Shown here piece after piece: positions 39,131-51,110 of a DNA stretch of 64,000 bases. The position numbers were made by a program, and so were the translations under genes. Within the stretch, counting starts at the first letter, position 1; every line of letters starts with the position of its first letter. This DNA comes from Xiphophorus maculatus (taxonomy: Eukaryota > Chordata > Actinopteri > Cyprinodontiformes > Poeciliidae): the NCBI RefSeq assembly GCF_002775205.1, contig NC_036453.1, forward strand, positions 6,661,103-6,725,102, in the 5' to 3' direction. Below the pieces are notes generated by a model. It saw only the letters and a list, made by a program, of their open reading frames with translations, was not told the origin of the DNA and made no database searches.

Positions 39131-39671
39131 TCACTCCAGATACATACAGTTGGATTCCATCAAATACATATTTAGAGGTGTGAAAAAAAAACAAAAACAT
39201 TTGCCTTTAGTCTTTAGTTCTTCAAACTTTCAGAGCAATTTGGTGTCATAGCAATGAGGGTAAAAAAAGGAAACAGACAAACAAACCCATAGCAACTTTT
39301 TTATTATTATTTTTAGTTGAACTGTATTCTCACTTCTGTCACCAAGACAGAAAAAGAAGTTTGATGTACATCCTGTAACTGCTGTAGGAGGAAGAGTCAC
39401 GAGTTGGTATAGAGGTGAGCTTTTGTTGCAGGTGAATGCACATCAATATTTTGATAAACTTTATAATCTGTTTATAGCAGATTATAAAGTTTTTGTAAAA
39501 TGGCTGCAGATGCTTTCAGTCAAAATGGTATTAAGATATTAAACCAAACACTAGAAGTAGATAAAAACTTCAAGCCTGATGTAATTCCATATAAAATGAC
39601 AGATAAATAACGTTACGTTTCTAATTTATTTACACTTTGATGGGGAACATTAAAAACTATGTTGATGTAGT

Positions 39672-39916
39672 TAAATGGTAAATGGACTGAACTTATATAG
39701 CGCTTTTCCAGTCATTTTGACCACTCAAAGCGCTTTACACTAGAGTCACATTCACAAACACACACACATTTATACATCGATACGCAGATCGGTAGGCAAT
39801 TTGGGGTTAAGTGCCTTGCCCAGAGGCACATCGACATCTGGCAGAAGGAAGCTGGAATCGAACCTACAACCTTCCGATCGCAACACGACTACTCTACCAT
39901 ACAGTCATAGTCGCCC
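39672..39916. repeat. Common teleost interspersed repeat
   Basis: Landmarks include ATATAGCGCTTTTCCAGTC, CACTCAAAGCGCTTTACAC and CTTGCCCAGAGGCACATCGAC, a very widespread fish repeat often met near genes. It encodes nothing. Confidence 0.65.
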
Positions 39917-40163
39917 CTTTAATGCATTTATTAAAGGGGCGACTTTATATAAAGAAATAAAATGCATTTATTTATAGATAACTGAGCTTAGTTCAGTAAG
40001 TTTAAATTTAGTTTAAATTTCAACATGTTCATGTTTTTTTAACGTATTTCAAATACGATGAAAGACTAACTTCAGAGTTTTACCTGGTCAGGTAACTCTT
40101 TCTGAAAAATTGTTGTGAGGATTTGATTTCTTGTGTGTATTTTAGTGTTAATTGAGTCTCTGT

Positions 40164-40412
40164 TGTCATGGCTACCCCTTGATTGTTCCCAGCTGTGTCT
40201 CGTTGCCCTGATTATACCCCACCTGTGTCACCTGTTCCCTATGGGATCCTTGCTGTGGTTTTGGCCTCCCTGCCTTTGTCCAGTCTGTCATGTTACTGGT
40301 TCTTCCTGGTCTTTGTGAACTTTTATAACATTGAACTACTTCTGCACTCCACCCTGGGTGAAGTGCATCTGACTGCATCTTGTCCTCAACACCAAACCTC
40401 CAATTCATGACA
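40164..40412. mobile_element. Possible short solo LTR
   Basis: Runs from TGTCATGG to TTCATGACA, giving short inverted ends TGTCATG/CATGACA and TG...CA termini. No target duplication was confirmed, so this is tentative. Confidence 0.35.
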
Positions 40413-42523
40413 GCTGTTTCTGGAACATTCTCTGAAGTACACAGTCTCAGTGTAGAGCGTTTTTATGTAAAGTGGGTTAATGGCTATGTATTGTGATTAC
40501 CTTTCACTAAATGTCCATAACAGAAAAGCATTACATTTATTTTTCAAACAAATGTTGCTGTAATCCTCACACAATAACAAAAAGTTAACAAAATGCACAA
40601 TATTTTGATATAAATATTAAACGAGAAACTGACAATTGTTCGGCTCTGTCCAATGAGAGAAGATGTAGCCACTCAGTCGTTTACTGAGCAGCTTTTTTAC
40701 TTCCCTGCAGATCACAGATAAAGGTTTCTGCTAAACCTCCCTGCAGTGAGTGGAAAACTAACCAACCTCTTCACAGACGACGATCTTCTATTGCATGTAA
40801 GTCTAAAAAAAATTATTTCTACTCTGGTGAATTTCACATTTTATTAAAATCTACAGGCAATGTAACTGTTGTAAACCAACCACATATCTTGTTGAGGGCA
40901 TTACTTTTATTTTCCAAAGGGCATATATTTTATAAGCAGCCTGGTTGAAACATTGATTAAACTATTTACTATTATTTTGGTTATCCAGATGTGACCAAGT
41001 TGAATGAAAACGTCAAACCAAACGACACTTAAATATTTTGGCTTTTGTTTTGGAGGCAGTGTTTTACAGCGCCGTTTTAAATGTTGTTTAGAGTTTCTCT
41101 CTCAATTTCTCCAGCCAATATATTTTTGTTTAAAAAATTTTAAATTTTTTACTTGTCTTATATATAATCATTTTTAGTGTAAATCATATTTAACATTTAA
41201 TTCATTTGATTTCCATATTTTAACATCACATTTTTAAAGTCAAACAAAAGAGGCGAGTGTATTTTCATAAACATTCAAATTATTTCAGCAAGAATAAAAC
41301 AATTTTTAATTTGTATTGTCTAGCTCCTCACAGTAATTAGTTGATCTGATATTAAATAAATAAAATACAATGTACAATGCATATAAAATTTTAAAGATGA
41401 CACATTTAATTTGAATGCATTTTTTATTAGACTTCTTAATATTCAGCTCCTGTCTCATAAAGTAAAGCAGGTTTGGAAAGAGTGAGATCTTTGGTGAGAT
41501 GGCCGATGGCAGAAAAGCCACTGAGGATTTAGAATGAAAAACAAGTTAAGTATTGTGAGATTTGAGTTAATATATGACACACTATCATATTTTACACTCT
41601 GCAGAGTTAATTATCAATATACAAAACCTCTTTGTCTGAGATGATGGCATTAACAGGTTTATGTTTTAAAAGCTTTTTAATGACATAGGAATTAAAATCA
41701 GTACACAAAGCAACTTGTTTCTGTCTAGAAAACATTTAATTCAAATCATGCACAAACTATTAACATGATATGAGCCTTTTGTTAGAGATTACACTGTAAA
41801 AGATTGATTAAAAAGAAATTAAAGTTTTAGTTCATCTTCACTCAAACCAGATGTGGGTCAATTTGCTGAAAACTGCTGAAGTTGAAAGAGTAATAATTCA
41901 ATATATGTTGATATAAAAAGAAACAAAATGTAGTCATTCACAAAGTTATTCAAGCAACAGTAAATATTAAAAAGCAACTTAAGAACAGAAAACTTGAGTA
42001 GAACATTTTGATCAGATTTAATTTGTGGACATGATGTAATCATACAAACAAAATATGAAATTATGTTCAGGTGTAAGAATTAAAAACAAAAACTTGAAGA
42101 AATAAATCACATCATTGCAAAAATACTAAATTTGTGCAGAATAAACTCATAATTCCTAATATTGTTTTTCCCCAATAAGAAGCATTTGTTAGGTATTGTG
42201 TAAATGTTAGAATGTTTCATCAGAAGCTGCAGGATGATTTACCTCGTATCTAATTTCACGAGATTTCTCCATGAAATCACTCAAGGATGACATGTTAGAA
42301 ATATAAATACATCCATTGATCCAAAATGTTTATCGAAAAGCTTCTAAAGTTATAACATCACCTTGGTTTTATCAAAACGTGTAGGGATATTATTCTTCTA
42401 TGCTGTGTCTATTCTTACATATGGTGACAAACTAATCTGTTTAAATGTCAGTGTTTTGTGTTTGGATAACAAAATCTGTTATGTATAACTATTTGATCAT
42501 GATTTTTATTGCCTTCACAGACA

Positions 42524-44588
42524 ATGATTTTCATCTACATGATTATGCCATTTCTGGTCCCAGTGATCTTGGCAGCAGGTACATTTAACTCAATTAATAC
42601 AATTTTAAGTTAATCAAATCAGATCATTTGTAATTGATAAATCCAAGATTTTAAATGAAATTTACTTCAGTTTTCATATTTTGTAATCCTACTGATATTG
42701 TCATTTAATAAAACTTAGCAAAAGCTACATTTATATATCATATATTTAAAAATGTTGCCCGTTATTTGCCATTGTTATGGATGTTTTGCATTTCAAATAA
42801 ACAATAAAGACATTTCAATGTTTTTCTATCATCTTGTAAACTTATGATTTGCTTGTTTTTAATTTCTCTTAGGGATATCAGGATGCAACATAACTCAATG
42901 TGATAAAGAATGTCAATGTTATGTAGCACCTGGAGAACCTCTGATATTTTACCTTCCTATTCAAACTGCAACAATTAAGTTGATGAAAAATAAAGACGTA
43001 CTTTTCAAATGTAGAAACAACACATGTACGGAAACAACTTTCAAGTACATTAAACCCTGCGAATTCCTCATAAATGGAGCAGTGAAGTGTGATCACATCA
43101 TGATAAATGAATCTGCAGTTTATCAGATGGATCTATATGATAATGATGGTAAAAGCATCAAGAAAATCAACATCAGTCTCCAGATTACAGGTGGGAACAT
43201 TATTCATAGTTTTATGCTGTGTATTTAACTTATTTTGTCTTTAAAGATAAATTTAACTGCATTTTGTAAAAATCATAATTGTATTTGTTAAATAATGTGA
43301 GAGAACAGTTATTTTTCTGAAATGATGTACAGAAAAACAAACTTTTAACTGTGTTTGTCTTTCAGCTCCAGTTTCACAACCTGCCATATTTCAGAAATGT
43401 TTGTCACCAGAGCAGAGGACAGTCAGCTGCTCAGCAGAGGGAGACGACACACAGTTCTCTTTTTCTCTGGACAATAATCTGTTACTACACACTTAACCTG
43501 CTAGTGGATATAATGGAAATGTCACCATCAGTTTAAATGGTCAACTGGAAGGAAACCTGGAGTGTAAAGTTCAGAACAAAATCAGCAGTAAACAGATCAT
43601 TGTCCGTCTCTCACGTTGTGAAGGTAATGTGTTTTATTCTTATATTTAGTTTGATTATTTTCCATTTTGTTTCTATTTTCTTTAAAGGGGCAGTGTTATG
43701 TAAAATCAACAAATTATTTCATGCATGTTTGAAAAGTCCTTTAATCTCCATGGCAACCATTCAGCTTCAACATGTTTTCAAGGTGCAGCTACTTTGCAGA
43801 GTTGCAGTTTCCAAGAGTCAGAGCTTCCTCCTCCACTCAGCTCCTTCAGACTAGCCAGCAGCAATTAGCAAACACCTGGAGAAATTGTGCTTTTGCTGAG
43901 CTCATTATAGGAGCTACTTCTCAGTGCAATGCTGGTAAAAATGTTGTGAAAGGGTTAATAGAGGAGCCATGTTGTGATGACATCCTGAAGGCCGTGCTTT
44001 ACAAACACCAGCAGTTTCTTAAAGAGATAGAGGCCTAATTACAAGGAGTTAAATTACAATGTCAAATTTCTTTTAAGTTATATTTCATAGAAAATTTTTT
44101 ATAATATTGAAATTAAGTTACTGTATTGTGCTATAAAACGGCACTATGTAGTTGGAAAACATAATACTTCCCCTTTAATTATTTTCCCAAACTGTGCAAA
44201 TTTTCCAAATAAAATGTTCTGCATAATTTTTTCTTCCATTTCCATATAAAAAAGTCTTCATGGTAAATAAATATTTCTCATGACTTGATGTCTAATTTTA
44301 TTCTAGAGTCACATTGTCAAGCTGTGATCGTCTTAGCAAGTGCAACCGTTCTACTTCTTCTTTTGGTTTTGTTTCTTGGTGCCAAACTATTGAAAGTGAA
44401 AATAAGAAGAAGCTCCACAACTATCACAGAAGGTGAGGAAATAATATCACTGACATTTTTTAAAATCATTAATAGTAATGAACATCCTTTATGTTGTGTC
44501 TTTTTTGCTTCTTTCAGGTGATGCTGAGGAGGAAATAATTTACTCAGATGTCAGAGTGAATCATGCTGCCAGAAAGAGGGATGGTTAG
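42524..44588 (+). pseudogene. CD2/SLAM-like two-Ig receptor, right copy with premature stop
   Basis: Exons 42524-42578, 42873-43190, 43366-43623, 44307-44432 and 44518-44588 match the left copy with the same phases. Exons 1 and 5 appear identical to the left copy. Exon 4 differs by one silent base, and exon 3 by a single A-to-T that turns a Lys codon (AAA) into TAA at 43494-43496. Translation would stop midway through the second Ig domain, before the transmembrane helix. The product, if any, would be a secreted first Ig domain plus part of the second, or the mRNA may be destroyed by nonsense-mediated decay. The exon 2 domain differs at about 17 residues plus one inserted codon. The ITIM exon (EEEIIYSDVRV) is still intact downstream. 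A sequencing error at the stop cannot be excluded. Confidence 0.75.
43682..44178. mobile_element. TIR element (MITE-like) in intron 3 of right Ig receptor
   Basis: Mirror of 31310-31805 with ends TTAAAGGGGCAGTGTTATGT and CATAATACTTCCCCTTTAA. It was therefore present before the inverted duplication. Confidence 0.6.
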
Positions 44589-47395
44589 GAAGAGGAAGGG
44601 ATGGATGTGAAACAAGAAACCTTTCATTTCAAATGTAAACATTTTCAGCAGTTCATGAATGGAACTACAGAGAAATGAAATATAAATATTAGTGCATAGA
44701 TCAATAATTAGACATATATTTTGCTTTCTCTCTTACAGTACAAATACAGTATTTTAAAAGTAATTTTTGTAATCATCTTTTTGGATTTTCAAATAGGATT
44801 TCATTTATTTTTTAATGCATTAGTCTCTATATTTTACTATTTACACATTATTGTTGTATATTATTTTGTAATACAGAACATGTATTTTAAGCATTTTGTT
44901 ACAAAACAGTGATGTCAGATTTGGGTGGGGCTGAAACCCTGCAAGAATGTTGTAAAACATTTTCAAGTCAATAAAATTGACTATAAAATAAGTTTCATTT
45001 GTTGAACAACAGGAAGTTGTGTGATTAGAGTCAAACTGCTGCCTATGTCAGTATTAGCATCACACAGAGGGAAACAAATGTGGGCCTAATATGTATTTGG
45101 TAACTGTTCAGAGATTAAAGATGACATGAAAAAATTTCAAATGATGAGAAAAAAGTTGAATAAATAGAAGAGCAATAAATTGGAAATGACATTGAATAAA
45201 TACTGAATAAAGATCAGTAGCAACCAGGACTTCTGTAAGCGACTGAATCTATTTATCAAAATAACATTTAGGAACAATAATTTATTTCTCTTTTAGCAGA
45301 TTTTGATAGTTTATTTGGTAACACTTTATTTGACGGGTTGTGAATAAGTCTGTCATGACATCATCATAAACATGACATAACACCTGAACCCATGAACATG
45401 AGTGAGTCTTCATGAATATCTATGGCTGTTGTCATAAAGTGTCATTCGGTAAATCATGACGCTTTTAATACAAAGTTGACATTATTCAAAATGTCTTTGT
45501 TATGATAACTTGACATTAACCAAGATTCATGATCTGACATAAATTTGTTAAAGTATTACTGATTAAAAATTATGTAGCTTTATGTTATTAAATCTAAAGT
45601 TTAATCAGTAATACTTTTATAACAAATTTAGGTCAGATCATGATTACTCTTACTTATAAAGTAGCTAATGAACAATTACAGAGTAGTTGACGTTTCATGC
45701 CTCTAATTTGAGCTGTGATCCGAAATAATCACAATAAGTAGAAATAAACTCTTAACATATATCACTATGTGAGAAATTTGTTTTATGTAGATTCATTATC
45801 ACTTTTTGAACTGAATTACTAAATAAAACTATTGATTCTTATTCTGATTTGTTAAGATTCACCTATTCGTAATAGTTTTCTTTTGTGCATCATGTATTAT
45901 ATAAATCTAAATTTTCTAAAGCACAAAAATGAAAAACTGATAGTTTTTTGTGCTCTGCTGTGTCATACCCAAGGCCAACAGTAGATGGCAGTAGTGACTC
46001 TGTGAGCCATCTGTACTGTACTGCATTCTGTACTCCTAGTTACTCTCTCCTGTGTTCACTTTGTAAAGAGCAGCTGTTTGGATTTTGACAAACATTGATC
46101 ATTTATTGATTTTCTTTTTAAATGAAAATACGGTTTCCTGGATTCCCTCTGTGACCTAATTATTCTGAAAAGGAGAACTACACAGAATCTGTAAGTAAAA
46201 CTCAAAATTAGCAACAGATAAGATGTTTAAAGATTTTTGGAAATGAGACAACAGATTAAACTGTAACTTAACTTTAATAAATCCTGTTTATTTATATGAG
46301 GGCTTGTAAAACACAAAAAATCCACAAAACTCACAGCAGGCCCTACCACTGGAAATTAACAACATTTTTCTGGTCAGTTTGGATTGCCCTTTTAATAAAA
46401 TGTGTTAATGAAAACTAGAATGCCTTCTCACCACATTTATGTAATAACATTTTCTCTGACCTTTAGGGATAAATACTGTCTGTCAGCTCAGAGAGTAACT
46501 GTGGAAGATGGACTGAGGTGGTTTCATTTGCAAAGACTGTAAAGTCACCCACACACATCCGTGGAGCAAGACCTCATCCTCACATCATTAATTACCCCAC
46601 ACAAAAAACTCCACTGCAAACCACATGGTTCCAGTTCCCTGGAGCTGCCCTGCTTTATAGATGTGGAGTCTCCTTTAGTTTCATTGGTGCTATATATTTT
46701 ACTCTGTGCTTTTCTTCTTTCTTCTCCTCTTTATAAAATAGTAGTTTTACATCCTGTTCATCAGATCATTTCAATATGTTTTAAAAATAATATACATTTT
46801 AAAGTTCTTTAAAAAACTAAAGTAAATCATTTAGTCACACCTCTTTTATGAATCTGGCTGTGGTTGAATTTACAATGATTGCTAGAATAGTCAATCATTT
46901 TTCCATATGCACCAAACGGCTGGATGTGCCAGCTTTCACTCTAGACCAAAATATTTGAAGATATCTTTAGACTGAAGTCAGGAGGAGCAGCGCCTACAGG
47001 TTTTCATCGTTCTCTCCTTGCCACTCTCTTTCTCTCTGCCTGCTGTGTTTTATAGGGTGACTGCAGAGAAGAGAGAAGGGCTTCCCTCTGCTGCAGGACG
47101 TCCCAGCTCTGAAAACATGTGGCCTGGGAGTAATTGGGTTACAACTGCAGCAGTCCAGTGAGCTGGCCTTGATTTGGAGAATGACTCCATTTACTTTTGT
47201 CTGACAGTCTGCTTCTCCCACAGCTGCAGCTTTTATCCAGCTCTGACATTCAGGCTTTTACTGTTTAGAAGTGGAAGAAGTCCAGGTGAGAGTGGAACAG
47301 AGTCCTGCATTAAAACAAATCCACACATTCAGCAGGAATGGTGACAGAATGGAATAGGCCATTATTTAAAAACAGTCAATAGCACATGGCACACT
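44589..47395. other. 3' flank of right receptor within the inverted arm
   Basis: Mirrors 28073-30899. It holds a candidate AATAAA at 44970, the DNA-transposon-like repeat (45305-45530) and sequence whose open frames are mirrored on the other arm but show no domain. Confidence 0.5.
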
Positions 47396-47419
47396 GTAAT
47401 AACCAGCCCTCTCCTGCGA

Positions 47420-48395
47420 CTCTCCCACTCAGCTCCTTCAGACTAGCCAGCAGCAATTAGCAAACACCTAGTTGAACTGCTGAGCTCTTTTACTTTTCAG
47501 AGCAACACTGGTAAAAAAGTTTGTGAAAGAGTTAACAGAGGGGTCATGTTGTGAATACTTCCTGAAGATGGAGATTTAGAAAAATTAGGAGTTACTTAAA
47601 GAGAAAGAGGCCCAATTACAAGGAGTAACAAAGTCAAAGAAATTGATGAATATGTATATATAATGATTCCCCTTTAATTCTTTTCACAAATTGTGCAATT
47701 CTTCCAAATAAAATGCTCTGCATAATTTATTCTTCCATTTTAATATAAAAAAGTCTTCATGGTAAATAAATATTTCTCATGACTTGATGTCTGTTTTTAT
47801 TCTAGAGGCACATTTTCTAGCTGTGATCGTCTTAGCAAGTGCAACCGTTCTACTTCTTCTTTTGGTTTTGTTTCTTGGTATCAAACTGTTTAAATTGAAA
47901 ATAAGAAGAAGCTCCACAAATATCACAGAAGGTGAGAAAATAATATCACTGAAATTTTTTTTATCCCGAAAAGTGTTACAGGCCCAGCCTCTCTCTAGGG
48001 GGGGCGGTAGAGAGCAATCAGTAGTAGCACGGAGAAGAAGAAGAGTAAGTGTGTTAGCTGTTAGAGGCTCCAGCGGTGCAGTGGTTGTAGTTGTCTCGTT
48101 TTTGCCAAGAAGAGAAATAAAGTTCGGCAAGTTCTTCATCTGCCTCCTCCTTGTTTGGCCGCCAGCAGAGCAGAACCTATGAGCTTGTTACCAGCAAACG
48201 AGCCGAAACAGACACCAGCCTGTTCTGGACTCACCGAGGTAACAAGAGCATTAATAGTAATGGACATAGACTGACGGTTTTATTGAATAACGTTAATATC
48301 TTAAATCGATATTAAACTTGGCCCTCATTCCTTATTTTGTGTCTATTTTTGCTTCTTCAGGTGATGCTGAGGAGGAAATAGTTTATTCAGATGCA
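47420..48395 (+). pseudogene. Truncated third copy of the Ig receptor (3' exons only)
   Basis: Directly beyond the right arm, intron-3 TIR-element remnants (from 47430) lead to a transmembrane exon at 47806-47931. That exon is still open and reads EAHFLAVIVLASATV then KLKIRRSSTNITE. The tail exon starts at 48361 (GDAEEEIVYSDA) but is cut at about 48392 by an hAT-like element, losing the native C-terminus; the ITIM-like core is disrupted (VYSDA). No Ig exons are seen upstream. An LTR-like insert (47974-48244) interrupts the last intron. Confidence 0.75.
47974..48244 (+). mobile_element. Solo-LTR-like insertion in the truncated receptor
   Basis: About 271 bp from TGTTACAGG to GAGGTAACA, with short inverted ends TGTTAC/GTAACA and an internal AATAAAG. 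The inverted arms lack it at the matching intron position. I could not confirm a clean target duplication. Confidence 0.5.
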
Positions 48396-48560
48396 GTGAC
48401 GTCAGCAACGCGTTACTTACTAACGCGACATCGGACCAGTTTTTTCAGTAACGAGTAATCTGACGCTTTACTATGTCAAATCCAGTAATCAGTAAAGTTA
48501 CTTACACAAATCACTGCGTTTAACGTAGTTAAAATGGTTCAGGTTAAATCCCGCTAAAGT
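48392..48560. mobile_element. hAT-like element end
   Basis: Starts CAGTGACGTCAGCAACGCG and has repeated GTTACT/AGTAAC motifs, like the fragment at 17615-17776. It interrupts the third receptor's last exon. Confidence 0.5.
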
Positions 48561-48615
48561 GCACCATCTGCTGGTAAAACGGGGTATTGCATTCACCCTA
48601 GAAAGAGCGGGGTAT

Positions 48616-48910
48616 TATGGGTAATCCTCAGAGCCATGAGGATCACTGTCCAGGTAACGTGTCTCTGCGATGTGAAAAAGAAATATTATTTATAAAATAT
48701 GTTTATGGTTTTCGTTTTTGCATATTATTGAAATATGTTTAATCCAGGTTATGGTAGTTTTGCTATTATATCGTTTTTGTTGCGTTTTAGAAATGTTTGT
48801 GAGAAAGTGTGGCGGGAATTTCCCACACGTTAACATTCTGGCTCCTCCTGGCAGGAGTTTCTTTCATGCCAGAGACTGACTTTACCTCGGTGCCCATGTG
48901 TGAAATGCAG
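48616..48910 (+). other. Apparent two-exon transcript segment with a 201-bp intron
   Basis: Sequence 48616-48653 ends ..CACTGTCCAG followed by GTAACG, and 48855-48910 begins GAGTTTCTTTCATGCC after CTCCTCCTGGCAG. It ends GAAATGCAG followed by GTATGT. A second copy at 49212-49305 has these two blocks fused. The joined blocks are open from ATGAGGATCACTGTC, but the product is short and unrecognised. It may be part of an old transposon gene. Confidence 0.55.
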
Positions 48911-49211
48911 GTATGTTTTACTAAATCTCTGTAGCAGATGGTTAATATAAGGCAGTTTTATATTAATAGTTTTATATAGATATGGTTAATTAATGTTTTT
49001 GCATTGTTCCAAGATGCAAGTTTGTACAAGCTAAAATATAAAAATGGCATCTAGTAAATAAAATGTCAGCATTTTATTTTATTTTTCAGAGCATTTTAAT
49101 TAATTGTTTTACTTTCTTTAAAAAGGACACTCACTGGTTGTTCCTTTGATGTAAACCAAATCCACTATGCGATCACTGTAATTTTCAATGATTTTATTTT
49201 GGTTACTGTAT

Positions 49212-49330
49212 GATGGGTAATCCTCAGAGCCATGAGGATCACTGTCGAGGAGTTTCTTTCATGCCAGAGACTGACTTTACCTCGGTGCCCATGTGTGAAA
49301 TGCAGATGGAGAATTAAAGAAAACAACTGA
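49212..49330 (+). repeat. Intron-less copy of the 48616-48910 segment
   Basis: Here CACTGTCGAG is joined directly to GAGTTTCTTTC (49249/49250), and GAAATGCAG (49305) continues into ATGGAGAATTAAAG. That is what a spliced, reverse-transcribed copy would look like. Ends and any poly(A) tail were not identified. Confidence 0.6.
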
Positions 49331-49780
49331 TGCCAGATTGAGCTCCTTGTCGTTCATTTCTGCACCAAGAGAAGCCACCAGATCCACATAGGCCACACGT
49401 TACTGTGTTACTATTTTCTTTTTGAGTTTAATGTTATTTCCTCTACACATCTTGGTGAGTGATCTCAGCTCCTCTGCAGCAGCTGATCACCGATTTCATA
49501 AAGCTGTTCCTGCCTTGATATTACTCCACTCAAAATGAAGATTAACTGGATTAGATTTGACATTTCAGCCTTATTATAGATGAGGCAAAGCAAGTTGTGG
49601 TTCTTGCATGAATGCCTCCCTGGGACAATACCTCCTTTAAAATAAAGATTTTTGTAAAAATGAAATCAAAATGTTATGATGGTAAGATTTAGTAGTCCAA
49701 CTTAAAGACTCACACCTCCACAAAATTAGTCTAATTTAAGTCTAACATCCCCGAACACAATGAGCGAGAGGAAACCCACT

Positions 49781-49829
49781 CTTGCCCTTTGTGAGAGTGG
49801 GCGAGAGTGCCACTCTCACAAAGGGCAAG
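49781..49829. repeat. Perfect 20-bp-stem hairpin
   Basis: CTTGCCCTTTGTGAGAGTGG (49781-49800) and its exact complement (49810-49829) flank a 9-base loop. No terminal-repeat element was seen around it. Confidence 0.9.
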
Positions 49830-49996
49830 GGGCCAAAAAATGCATTTTTTTGCATTTATTCTCTTTTATATTAATTGTTTTATCTGATGGTGAAACCTTA
49901 TATTAATGACACCCTGGGAAATTGTTTGTGTTATCCTTATAAAAGAACAATGACTATTACTTCCAAATCAGAAAAGGCATTAGACCAGAGGATACT

Positions 49997-50023
49997 TACT
50001 CACTCACTCACTCACTCACTCAC
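49997..50023. repeat. ACTC microsatellite
   Basis: About six to seven uninterrupted ACTC units followed by a CA-rich tract. Confidence 0.85.
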
Positions 50024-50639
50024 ACCCACACACACACTTGTATAGCAACCCAGAACAGAGATTATAACTTGGAACCCAGAAAAACTTCCTTGGCAACTAC
50101 TTTTTAGACTCCTGTTCTTCCAAACCAGAAAAGGAATTAGACCAGAGGAGACTAACTTCTACTTACCTACCAACCCAGCATAGGAGTATCAAGTTTATTT
50201 ACTTTGGATCAACATTATTAGCTTTTTCTTCTTTTGCTCTTTCCTTTGGTTTGTTATTTTGTTTGTATTTCCTTTTAATTCCTGTAAAGCACTTTGTATT
50301 GCCTTGTTGCTGAAAATGTGCTATATAACTAAAATTACCTTTACATTTTAATTAAGCATTTGTTCTTTGTATGTCAGCAGTGTGAACAGTCAAGTTTCTT
50401 TGGCTAAATACCAAAATATACCAATATTGATTGGTATATTCAATATCCAAGCTTGTTTACTTGTGTCTTGTTTACAAGTGATGGTAGGATGGAACGGGAG
50501 ATGAGCAGATGGATTGGGACTTCTGTAACGTCTGTGCTATTCCTGTTTATTGCAGTAAAGAAAGAGCTGAGCCAAAAAGCAAACCTCCCGATTTACTAAT
50601 TCATCCACATTTTTACCTTCACCTATGGCCATAAGCCAT

Positions 50640-51110
50640 GGATTGTAACCAAAAGAATGAGACCCAGATACAAATGGATAAAAAGAGTTTCCTCTGGAGA
50701 GTGGCTGCACTCAGCCTTAGAGGTACATTGAGGAGCTTCATCATCCAGGGAATAGTCCAGTAGAGCTTCTGCTTCTCCACATTGAAAGGGGACCATTGAT
50801 GTGGTTCAGGCATCTGATCAGGATGAACCCCGAGTGTCTCCATCTGGAGCTCTTGTGAACATGTCTCACTAGAAGACATGTTCACATGTCTTCTTTATTC
50901 TGGAGTAACCTCATAACATTGGAACCTCAAACATTGTTCTGAGCCGTATGCAATGAAATTTCGTTCTGTATACACCCTGTGCATGCAAAATGACAATAAA
51001 GTCAGTCTAAGTCTAGAAGACGAACTCAGCGAAGACCCAGAACTTGCTGGAGAGACTACAGTATGTATCCCATCTGACCTGGAGAAGCTTTAGGAACCCC
51101 CAGAATGAGG
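50640..51110 (+). mobile_element. Decayed LINE 3' region
   Basis: Contains landmarks of fish LINE ends: CTTCTGCTTCTCCACATTGAAAGG, GGTTCAGGCATCTGATCAGGATG and GACCTGGAGAAGCTTTAGG, plus an internal ATGACAATAAAG tail near 50990. No open frame is intact. Confidence 0.45.

Larger units (their letters stand above)
39131..40429. other. Spacer between inverted arms, right part
   Basis: Contains an interspersed repeat at 39672-39916 and an LTR-like piece at 40164-40412. Otherwise no gene was seen. Confidence 0.5.
40430..47395. repeat. Right arm of large inverted duplication
   Basis: Plus-strand counterpart of 28073-35250. It starts with the shared GAGCGTTTTTATGTAAAG stretch, runs through the 5' untranslated exon (ending 40796, donor GTAAGT) and the receptor gene, and ends at GGCACACTGTAAT (about 47395). 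It lacks the LINE and ATCT array found in the left arm. Confidence 0.88.
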
